13,005 nt of DNA from the NCBI GenBank assembly GCA_947378845.1, contig CANCLQ010000034.1, positions 1 to 13,005 of the forward strand, given 5' to 3'. How positions within the stretch are numbered: position 1 is the first letter of the stretch; each line of letters opens with the position of its first letter. The notes under the pieces are model-generated. The model did not search any database and was not told the DNA's origin. It saw nothing but the letters and a program-made list of their open reading frames with translations. Of this stretch, positions 1 to 5,738 are shown one piece after another. The position numbers and the translations under genes are program-made. Source of the stretch: Opitutia bacterium. Its GTDB lineage: Bacteria; Verrucomicrobiota; Verrucomicrobiia; Opitutales; UBA953.

Positions 1-42
1 GGCCTTTGTTGGCCGACCTGCCGTTCATTCGGCCTCCAGACC

Positions 43-168
43 ATGAAAGTCTCCTCCTCATTAAAGTCGCTCAAGAAGCGCCATCCCAATTGCCAAGTGG
101 TACGTCGTAAAGGTCGCATTTATGTGATCAACAAGACCCATCCTCGCTATAAGGCACGCCAAGGATAA
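43..168 (+). CDS. rpmJ: 50S ribosomal protein L36, zinc-free (C-minus) form
   Basis: The 41-residue product starts MKVSSSLKSLKKRHPNCQVV and ends KTHPRYKARQG, matching the conserved small basic L36 family that binds 23S rRNA in the large subunit. The usual zinc-binding form carries a Cys3-His ribbon; here only one cysteine (residue 17 in HPNCQ) remains, so this is the C-minus paralogue type, like E. coli YkgO. The ATG at 43 is fixed by the conserved MKV start; there is no Shine-Dalgarno motif, and the bases just upstream are a small GGCCGA/TCGGCC inverted repeat. It is followed 24 nt later by a type B L31 gene, the same pairing seen in ykgM-ykgO, so the two are probably one transcript. Such pairs are often Zur-controlled in other bacteria; no Zur box can be identified here. 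Assignment is firm, regulation is inference. Confidence 0.93.
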   Translation: MKVSSSLKSLKKRHPNCQVVRRKGRIYVINKTHPRYKARQG

Positions 169-192
169 ACCCTCAGCAAAACCCTGTATTTT

Positions 193-441
193 ATGAAGAA
201 AGAAGGACATCCTGAATACCATCCCGTCGTCTTTTTGGACGTCTCGACCGCACGTGAATTCCCCACGCGATCGACGATGAAATCCAAAGAAACTAAAGTG
301 ATTGATGGCGTTGAACATTTTATCATCCGTCGCGAAGTAACGATGGATTCGCACCCTGCGTACACCGGCGAAAAGCGCTTCGTGGACTCCGCTGGTCGCG
401 TCGAAAAGTTCAATTCGAAGTTTAAGCGCGCCGCCAAGTAA
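193..441 (+). CDS. rpmE2: 50S ribosomal protein L31 type B (zinc-free)
   Basis: An 82-residue basic protein beginning MKKEGHPEYHPVVFLDVST and containing TRSTMKSKET near residues 25-34, HPAYTGEKRF at 54-63 and a GRVEKFNSKFKR tail. These are the hallmarks of type B L31, the longer paralogue that lacks the CxxC zinc site; this copy contains no cysteine at all. L31 sits in the intersubunit bridge of the ribosome. The ATG at 193 gives the family's standard N-terminus, and no Shine-Dalgarno motif precedes it. It lies 24 nt after rpmJ and is followed by a strong intrinsic terminator, so the pair looks like a complete two-gene operon or its tail. Codon choice is consistent with high expression. Confidence 0.95.
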   Translation: MKKEGHPEYHPVVFLDVSTAREFPTRSTMKSKETKVIDGVEHFIIRREVTMDSHPAYTGEKRFVDSAGRVEKFNSKFKRAAK

Positions 442-462
442 TCTTCTCCGGAAGATCGCTCT

Positions 463-494
463 AAAACCCGCCTGGTTCGCCAAGCGGGTTTTTT
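463..494 (+). terminator. Intrinsic terminator after rpmJ-rpmE2
   Basis: An AAAACCCGC arm (463-471) pairs perfectly with GCGGGTTTT (484-492). The stem continues with TGG/CCA above a C-A mismatch and closes on a TTCG loop (476-479). A run of T follows (489-494). It lies 21 nt beyond the L31 stop codon. Confidence 0.9.
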
Positions 495-524
495 GTTGGC
501 CGATTTTTCGGCAGGATAGGGCTG

Positions 525-543
525 CCTAAATTTAGCATTTAGG
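525..543. repeat. Inverted repeat in the L31-barrel gap (contains palindrome CTAAATTTAG)
   Basis: CCTAAAT (525-531) and ATTTAGG (537-543) form a perfect 7-bp inverted repeat around a 5-nt spacer. Nested in it is the 10-bp palindrome CTAAATTTAG (526-535), which recurs at 5675-5684 upstream of the ATP-grasp gene. It may be an operator, or part of a weak hairpin followed by GTTTTTA. Function is not known. Confidence 0.4.
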
Positions 544-618
544 GTTTTTAATGGCCGATACCTGACCGAACTTGTTCACAATAATGTTAATAAAATGTGC
601 CTTAATTGGTAATAAGTA

Positions 619-640
619 GCCGTTTTGACGAAAAAACGGC
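619..640. repeat. Inverted repeat upstream of the outer-membrane barrel gene
   Basis: GCCGTTTT (619-626) and AAAACGGC (633-640) are a perfect 8-bp inverted repeat with a 6-nt spacer. A further GCCGTT occurs at 666-671, 17 nt before the barrel gene start. The hairpin is not followed by a T-run on the plus strand, so it is not a terminator for rpmE2. It could be an operator or a 5'-UTR stem; no consensus promoter could be placed with confidence around it. Confidence 0.4.
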
Positions 641-688
641 AAAAAATGCTTGATTTTAACTTTTAGCCGTTACAAGACTGTCACCGCT

Positions 689-1210
689 ATGAAGCAAATC
701 CTACCTATCCTCACCCTCACGACCCTCACTGCTGCTGCTTTTGCCGACGCTTCCGCGCCTGCTGCTGCCGCTTCAGCTGGTCTCTCCTACAACCGCGTTG
801 GCGTTAACTACGTCACCAACGGTACTGACCATCCATACAGCGTTTCCGCATCAGCTTTCATTGGCTCGTCCAATGTGCTCGTTGCTGGCGAAGCCGATCT
901 CACCGCTGCTGGTGATGACACCGCTTCCATCGGTTACGTCTTCAAGGGTGTAGCTGCTGGTATCGACGCAACTGTTTCAGTTGCTTCAAATGATATCTAC
1001 GGCATCAACCTCCGTCGCTCACTCGGCGAAGTTCTCTCCGGTCTCGAAGCTGCTATTGGTTACCAAAGCAGCTCCGGTTCCAACAAGAATGACTCCTGGA
1101 CCTACGAGCTCTCTTACAATGTTAATAAGCAGTACTCGGTTGCTTACAGCATTCAGGATTTCCAAGGCTCTGTTAGCAACAACAGCGTTTCGATCCGCTA
1201 TAACTTCTAA
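689..1210 (+). CDS. Secreted small outer-membrane beta-barrel protein, function unknown
   Basis: The 173-residue product has a typical Sec signal peptide (MKQILPILTLTTLTAAAFA, likely cut before D20), then an Ala-rich linker and a series of alternating polar/hydrophobic, Gly- and aromatic-rich strands (roughly residues 32-170) separated by short turns rich in N, G, D and S. It ends in YNF, the C-terminal aromatic signature recognised by the BAM complex, so a small (about 8-strand) outer-membrane barrel is likely. The ATG at 689 is preferred over an in-frame TTG at 650 because it places the signal peptide at the N-terminus. Codons are mainly GCT, CTC, TCC and AAC, like GAPDH, suggesting abundant expression. 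The gene stands alone between two terminators with a long AT-rich leader. No named family or ligand is recognised; a periplasmic beta-rich protein is the alternative. Confidence 0.8.
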   Translation: MKQILPILTLTTLTAAAFADASAPAAAASAGLSYNRVGVNYVTNGTDHPYSVSASAFIGSSNVLVAGEADLTAAGDDTASIGYVFKGVAAGIDATVSVASNDIYGINLRRSLGEVLSGLEAAIGYQSSSGSNKNDSWTYELSYNVNKQYSVAYSIQDFQGSVSNNSVSIRYNF

Positions 1211-1235
1211 TCTTCGGATTAGAAATTAAACACTT

Positions 1236-1263
1236 AAGGGCTCCGGAAACGGAGCCCTTTTTG
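1236..1263 (+). terminator. Intrinsic terminator after the barrel gene
   Basis: A perfect 10-bp stem AAGGGCTCCG (1236-1245) / CGGAGCCCTT (1250-1259) with a GAAA loop is followed by a T-run to 1263. It lies 25 nt past the stop codon. The convergent VirK/YbjX gene ends at 1274, so the same stem could act weakly for that side, although no T-run is present on the opposite strand. Confidence 0.92.
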
Positions 1264-1273
1264 TTTAGCGAGT

Positions 1274-2230
1274 TTACTGGCCGCTAAGGCTCTGTGTGAC
1301 GGCGGCGCTAAGCTGATCAAACAGAGCGTAGCGACGCGCATACAGCGCACGCTTATTCGTTTTAATCTCCTCACGGGTCCGGCGAATCTCGCGCAGTGGT
1401 AATTCGAACCAGCCATCCTCGGCGAGTTTACCATCCGCTTCCTCCCACATCTTATCGTAATTAAATGAAATCTTATTCCAGGAGACTTTGATCATGTGCT
1501 TGCCGGCGCTCATCTGGATACTGTTGCCCGCTCCAAGGAGTCGACTGACGCCGAGGGCGCTTACAACTTCCTGCAGGGCAAAGATGGCCATGGCCTTGGC
1601 GCGTACGCCATGCATCGCCTTCCAAGATGCCTTAATCGTTTCTTCATTGGCCCCTGCACCGCCTTGAATGGCTCCAGCGTAGGCTACCCACTGTCCATTC
1701 ACTTCCTCGACCGAGAAAGCGATAGAGCAAAGTTCTCCGCCGATCTTATCGCAATGCACGCGGACGGTCCACTCGCCCTCGCGACGGAAACGGTAATCGG
1801 CGCCCACCGTGAAACGGATATTCCCCGAATCTTCGCCGAGTGGCACGTCAGCCAGCGTGATTTCGACCCCTTTCTGGGCAACGAGCGCCGCAAGTAAGGG
1901 GCCTTGCTTGATTAAGGCATAACGAAAGGAGTCCTGTAGTACTTTAAGCTTCTTGGCGCCGTTCCACTTCGTTGAACCGTAGCCACGAAGGGTGCGAAAG
2001 CGCAGGTAAGGGTTGGCCGCAATGAACGGAAGGTTGTTGGGCTGTTGCAGGAAATTAAGCCAAGCTATGAAGGCTTGCTTGCCGATGAGTGCACTCAGCG
2101 AGGCACCGATTCCTTTAACTAATCGCGACTGCCAATTTCTTTCCGCGTGTGCCTCGCGTGTAATTCTCCAGGCAAAAGCCATCGCTCCGAGATGCGATTG
2201 AGGAATTTCTTCAGAATGGGGCGCAGACAT
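1274..2230 (-). CDS. VirK/YbjX (DUF535) family protein
   Basis: The 318-residue protein has the conserved C-terminal half of the VirK/YbjX family: AIQGG (187-191), a WKAMHGVRAKAM segment (203-214), YDKMWEE (258-264), FELP (275-278) and KRALYARRYALFDQL (293-307). Members in enterobacteria (YbjX, VirK) are linked to virulence and resistance to host antimicrobial peptides, but the biochemical activity is not known. No signal peptide or membrane helix is obvious, so a cytoplasmic or peripheral location is likely. The ATG at 2230 is preferred; an in-frame TTG at 2245 would add five residues. It lies 55 nt downstream of the transglutaminase gene on the same strand, which suggests it may be the last gene of that operon. 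Family call is strong; role here is unknown. Confidence 0.85.
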   Translation of the reverse strand: MSAPHSEEIPQSHLGAMAFAWRITREAHAERNWQSRLVKGIGASLSALIGKQAFIAWLNFLQQPNNLPFIAANPYLRFRTLRGYGSTKWNGAKKLKVLQDSFRYALIKQGPLLAALVAQKGVEITLADVPLGEDSGNIRFTVGADYRFRREGEWTVRVHCDKIGGELCSIAFSVEEVNGQWVAYAGAIQGGAGANEETIKASWKAMHGVRAKAMAIFALQEVVSALGVSRLLGAGNSIQMSAGKHMIKVSWNKISFNYDKMWEEADGKLAEDGWFELPLREIRRTREEIKTNKRALYARRYALFDQLSAAVTQSLSGQ

Positions 2231-2285
2231 AGTCGACCCATTCAACTTGAACCCAAGCCAACATTAGGGCGATTAAAGAATTTAA

Positions 2286-3128
2286 TTACTTTGCCTCAAC
2301 GTGCACCGTGACACGCATCTCGCGATCGCCCGTGCCCCAGTAACTACCACGTATCGGCGTGGCATCGCGGAAATCGCGACCGAGGGCGGAGGCCACATAG
2401 GTCTCGTTCACGATACGTTTATTGGTGGGGTCGAGTCCGAGCCAGCCGTAACCAGGGATCCAAGCTTCGCACCAGGCGTGCGAGGCGTGGCTACCCAAAA
2501 CTTCGCCGCGCTTAGCATCATAAACATAACCGCAAATGTAACGGGCTGGGATGCCGATCGCTCGGCAAAGGGCTAACATGAGATGCGTGAAATCTTGGCA
2601 GACGCCCTGAGGTTTGGCGAAAAACTCTTCGGTGTTGGTGGTGACGTTAGTGACCCCGGGTACGTATTTGCAGGTCTGATGAACAAATTCCATAATAGCC
2701 ACGACTACGGAGTAGACGTCTTTCTTTTCACCGCGGGCATCAATGGCCGAGCGCCAGATTTGTGGAGTGATTTGAACGGGCCCGTCGGATTGTAAGTAAG
2801 GTTGAAAGCTCTCGAGTACCTCAGGCATCAGCAATCCACTCAACGGACTATCCTTTGGAATGTCTTCCACAACAGTGGGCTTGGTTTCAACGACACTTGA
2901 AACATCGATGACCAATTCTTTATGGGCTTCTTCGACTTCGAAGAATGAAACGTTATTACGATACAGATCGTTGTAACGACGCATCTTAATGGCTGGCAGG
3001 ACGCGCACCAAATGAAGAATCGTGCGCTGCCGAAGGTTATCTAAGGGAGTTACGCGTAGCTCGTTATTATTATTTCGGACGGGAAGGGCGTAACGGTATT
3101 CAGTGCGGTGCAGGATGCGTAGCTTCAT
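2286..3128 (-). CDS. Transglutaminase-like cysteine protease/amidase family protein
   Basis: The 280-residue protein has the two-part layout of bacterial transglutaminase-like proteins: an N-terminal beta-rich domain (about 1-110, starting MKLRILHRTEYRYALPV) and a papain-fold core (about 130-240). The catalytic triad is visible: Cys177 in GVCQDFTH, His217 in SHASHAW and Asp233 in GLDPTN. Family members hydrolyse or transfer at peptide/isopeptide amide bonds. There is no signal peptide, so it should act in the cytoplasm. The start is 15 nt after the stop of the alpha-E gene, and the order ATP-grasp, alpha-E, transglutaminase is a well-known conserved cluster; here it would cleave, trim or transfer the product of the ATP-grasp enzyme. 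That role is inference from context; the substrate is unknown. Confidence 0.93.
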   Translation of the reverse strand: MKLRILHRTEYRYALPVRNNNNELRVTPLDNLRQRTILHLVRVLPAIKMRRYNDLYRNNVSFFEVEEAHKELVIDVSSVVETKPTVVEDIPKDSPLSGLLMPEVLESFQPYLQSDGPVQITPQIWRSAIDARGEKKDVYSVVVAIMEFVHQTCKYVPGVTNVTTNTEEFFAKPQGVCQDFTHLMLALCRAIGIPARYICGYVYDAKRGEVLGSHASHAWCEAWIPGYGWLGLDPTNKRIVNETYVASALGRDFRDATPIRGSYWGTGDREMRVTVHVEAK

Positions 3129-3143
3129 GGTCTTCGTATGAGC

Positions 3144-4181
3144 TTACTGTTGCTGCTGTTGCTGTTGTTGTTCGCGCTGCCAATCCGACAAGTTATCTTG
3201 TCGGGAGTGACGCGGGAAATGTCGGCTGACTTCGCTTGGAAGAAGAACGAAACTCTCGAACACCGCTTGGCCGGCGGCATTGAGCTGCTGTTGTAGTTCG
3301 TCGATATAGTTATGCAGACCCTTGGCCATTACTTCGGATGGACCCGAAAAGCTCAGCCGGGCGAGCAGGGCGCCGACAAGCTTTTCACACTGATTTGAAT
3401 AGCCGCCAATCGGCGTGCCCGAGATATCGTGCAAGACCTCGTTGGCACGACGGAGACAGTGACGCACTGAGCGCGGGAATTCATTAGAGAAAAGCAGGAG
3501 ATCCACGACACGTTCGACGCTGATTTCGCCGCCGTGGACGCGCCGGTAGCCTGCGTGAGCACCGCAGGCACGCAATACCGCGCCCCATTGCAATGATTCC
3601 TCGGCGTCGTCGCTTGCAATGCTTTGTGAACGGATATCGAGGAAGCGACTCGTCATATCGGCACGCTCGAGCAATCGGCCTAACTGCAAGAAGTTCCAGC
3701 CCTCGTCGCGCGTGAGCGTGGCTTCGGTGATACCGTCGAAAAGCATCGAGGATGCGATGACTTTTTCGTAGAAGGCTTGCGGAGAAATTTCTAGGAGGTC
3801 GATGCCTTCCGGCGAGGTCACGAATAGATTGAGGTCATTGATTTCGGTCCACATTTCGTCCGAAATCTTATCGCGCACCGAACGCGCATTTTCGCGAGCT
3901 TGTCGAATGGACGAAATAATTGAATCGGGATTGCGTAAATCAATCGTGAGGAATTTTGCAGCGTCGCCTTGTTGTGGCGTGGGGTAAAGCGCGCGGAACG
4001 ATTCTTCCATGGCGGTGGCTTGCAATACTGGCGTCCAATATTCTTGGGCTGATCCACGGCCTAGCGTTTCGTCATCGAGCAACATCTCTTCACTGATACG
4101 AACGAGGCGGGCTAAGTTTTCGGCCCGTTCGATTTGTCGAGACATCCAATATTGGTGGTCGGCCACCCGGGAGAGCATCAT
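3144..4181 (-). CDS. Alpha-E domain protein with C-terminal polyglutamine tail
   Basis: This 345-residue, predominantly helical protein matches the alpha-E (DUF403) family: LSRVADHQYWMSRQIERAEN at residues 3-22, GWNFLQLGRLLERADMTSRF at 161-180 and FPRSVRHCLRRANEVL at 235-250 are family signatures. The biochemical function of alpha-E is not established; it nearly always accompanies a circularly permuted ATP-grasp gene and a transglutaminase gene, and is sometimes fused to them, so it is thought to serve the same pathway. Here it starts 12 nt after the ATP-grasp stop and ends 15 nt before the transglutaminase start. ATG codons at 4181 and 4178 are both possible. The odd feature is the end: after DWQRE come eight glutamines encoded by mixed CAA/CAG codons, immediately before the stop, which is not part of the family domain. 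Confidence 0.92.
   Translation of the reverse strand: MMLSRVADHQYWMSRQIERAENLARLVRISEEMLLDDETLGRGSAQEYWTPVLQATAMEESFRALYPTPQQGDAAKFLTIDLRNPDSIISSIRQARENARSVRDKISDEMWTEINDLNLFVTSPEGIDLLEISPQAFYEKVIASSMLFDGITEATLTRDEGWNFLQLGRLLERADMTSRFLDIRSQSIASDDAEESLQWGAVLRACGAHAGYRRVHGGEISVERVVDLLLFSNEFPRSVRHCLRRANEVLHDISGTPIGGYSNQCEKLVGALLARLSFSGPSEVMAKGLHNYIDELQQQLNAAGQAVFESFVLLPSEVSRHFPRHSRQDNLSDWQREQQQQQQQQ
3147..3170 (-). repeat. CAA/CAG trinucleotide tract encoding Q8
   Basis: Eight consecutive CAA or CAG codons directly precede the TAA stop of the alpha-E gene. CAA and CAG alternate irregularly, so it is a cryptic rather than a pure microsatellite. It encodes a polyglutamine tail and could vary in length between strains. 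Confidence 0.85.
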
Positions 4182-4193
4182 GGTCGTAAGTCT

Positions 4194-5630
4194 TTAGGTG
4201 TTGAGTACCCAGGTGTCTTTACTGCCGCCACCTTGAGAGGAGTTTACGACGATAGAGCCGCGTTTGAGGGCCACGCGGGTGAGGCCTCCGGGCAATACTT
4301 TCACGGTATCGCCCCAGAGCACGAAAGGACGGAGGTCAACGTGACGGCCTTCGAGTCCGCCATCGATGAGTGTGGGGTGTTGCGAGAAATTGACGACGGG
4401 TTGTGCGATATAATTACGCGGGGTCGCGATAATTTTTTGGCGAAACTCTTCGATTTGTTCTTTGGTGGCTGAGGGGCCGATAAGCATTCCGTAACCGCCG
4501 CTTTCATTGGCAGCTTTGACGACTAATTTCGGAAGATTATCCAGAATGTATTTCATGTCGGCTGGACGCCAGGCCAGGTAGGTCGGGACCTGATCGAGGA
4601 TAGGTTCTTGGCAGAGGTAATAACGAATCATCTCTGGTACGTAAGCGTAGGTGACTTTATCGTCGGCCACGCCTGTGCCGATAGCGTTGGCGAGTGCGAC
4701 GTTGCCGCGGCGAACCGCATCGACGAGTCCAGGGACGCCTAAGCAGGAATCTTTGCGGAAGACTTGGGGGTCGAGAAAATCATCATCGATGCGACGATAG
4801 ATTACATCGACTTGGCGAAGTCCGCGCGTGGTGCGCATGTACACGAAGCCATCGAGCGCAATGAGGTCGCGACCTTCGACGATTTCGATACTCATCTGAC
4901 GAGCTAGAAAGGAGTGTTCGAAATAAGCACTGTTATGTACGCCTGGCGTGAGTAAAACTACGTTCGGATTGGGGTTTTCGTGCGGTGCAACATGTCGCAG
5001 CGTAGCCAATAAATCAGCAGGGTAGGTATCGACAGAACGTACGCCCCCGCCGAAGAGGTGAGGGAATACACGCTTCATTGCGGTGCGATTTTCTAAGACG
5101 TAGGAAACACCGGAAGGGCAACGACCATTATCTTCGAGCACAAGGTAACGTCCGTCGGTGTCGCGAATTAAGTCCGTTCCGCAAACATGGATGTACGCAT
5201 CTTTAGGGACGGACACGCCAACGAATTCAGGTCGGAAGTGCGCGGCACCGAAAACAACTTCATTGGGAATGACTCCATCCTTCAAAATACGCTGCTCGTG
5301 ATAGACGTCGTAGAGAAAAAGATTTAACGCGGTGATGCGTTGCACGAGGCCAGCTTCAATTGTTTCCCATTCTTGTGCGGGGATGACACGTGGGAATGGA
5401 TCGAAGGGAAAAACTCGCTCCGTACCTTTTTCGTCGCCGTAAACCGTAAACGTGATGCCTTGTTTGAGGAAGAGCAGTTCCAGACTCCGAATTTTTTGTG
5501 TGAGTTCATCGCGGCTGAGCCCTGAGAGTCGTTCTGCGATGGCTTTGTAGTAAGGACGAACCGTGCCGGACTGATCGACGAGTTCATCGAAAAGTTGTGC
5601 GGGCTTATAATCCTTGAGGAGCATGCTCAT
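4194..5630 (-). CDS. Circularly permuted ATP-grasp family protein
   Basis: The 478-residue protein matches the circularly permuted type 2 ATP-grasp family (former DUF404/DUF407). Visible signatures are FPFDPFPRVI (74-83), LEDNGRCPSGVSYVLENR (165-182), LLTPGVHNSAYFEHSFLA (226-243), the glycine-rich nucleotide loop NESGGYGMLIGP (375-386), and the C-terminal GGLTRVAL (448-455) and NSSQGGGSKDTW (463-474). ATP-grasp enzymes activate a carboxylate as acyl phosphate and join it to an amine or thiol; this subfamily is predicted to be a peptide/amide ligase, with no confirmed substrate. Length is normal for the family. It is the first gene of the cluster with alpha-E and transglutaminase, preceded by about 108 bp containing two inverted repeats. 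Start codons at 5630 and 5624 are both possible; neither has a Shine-Dalgarno motif. Confidence 0.93.
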   Translation of the reverse strand: MSMLLKDYKPAQLFDELVDQSGTVRPYYKAIAERLSGLSRDELTQKIRSLELLFLKQGITFTVYGDEKGTERVFPFDPFPRVIPAQEWETIEAGLVQRITALNLFLYDVYHEQRILKDGVIPNEVVFGAAHFRPEFVGVSVPKDAYIHVCGTDLIRDTDGRYLVLEDNGRCPSGVSYVLENRTAMKRVFPHLFGGGVRSVDTYPADLLATLRHVAPHENPNPNVVLLTPGVHNSAYFEHSFLARQMSIEIVEGRDLIALDGFVYMRTTRGLRQVDVIYRRIDDDFLDPQVFRKDSCLGVPGLVDAVRRGNVALANAIGTGVADDKVTYAYVPEMIRYYLCQEPILDQVPTYLAWRPADMKYILDNLPKLVVKAANESGGYGMLIGPSATKEQIEEFRQKIIATPRNYIAQPVVNFSQHPTLIDGGLEGRHVDLRPFVLWGDTVKVLPGGLTRVALKRGSIVVNSSQGGGSKDTWVLNT

Positions 5631-5674
5631 TACTGAGCAGACCCTGAGCCATCTTCACTAAGTCACGCTAGTGG

Positions 5675-5708
5675 CTAAATTTAGACAATATACTCGACCT
5701 AAGTTAGG
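5675..5708. repeat. Two inverted repeats upstream of the ATP-grasp operon
   Basis: The palindrome CTAAATTTAG (5675-5684) and the inverted repeat CCTAA-g-TTAGG (5698-5708) lie 45 and 68 nt upstream of the ATP-grasp start, in the 108-bp gap after the sigma factor gene. An AT-rich TATATT on the minus strand lies between them and could be a -10 element, but no good -35 is seen. The first palindrome is identical to the one at 526-535. An operator function is a guess. Confidence 0.4.
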
Positions 5709-5738
5709 CAGAAGCCGCCAGAACTCATCACTAAGCCC

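Noticed and set aside
2..46. Possible 3' end of an upstream gene whose TGA overlaps the rpmJ ATG, and another open frame reading 3-110
   Set aside because: Only 14 or about 35 residues are visible and neither is recognisable; the window edge prevents a decision.
61..483. 140-residue minus-strand open frame across rpmJ and rpmE2
   Set aside because: It is antisense to two conserved ribosomal genes and shows no family signature.
572..660. Promoter candidates TTGTTC (572-577), TAAAAT (591-596) and TTGACG (625-630)
   Set aside because: No pair of -35 and -10 elements has acceptable spacing and match, and the organism's promoter consensus is not known here.
1496..1897. 133-residue plus-strand open frame
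   Set aside because: It lies wholly antisense to the VirK/YbjX gene, which has clear family motifs.
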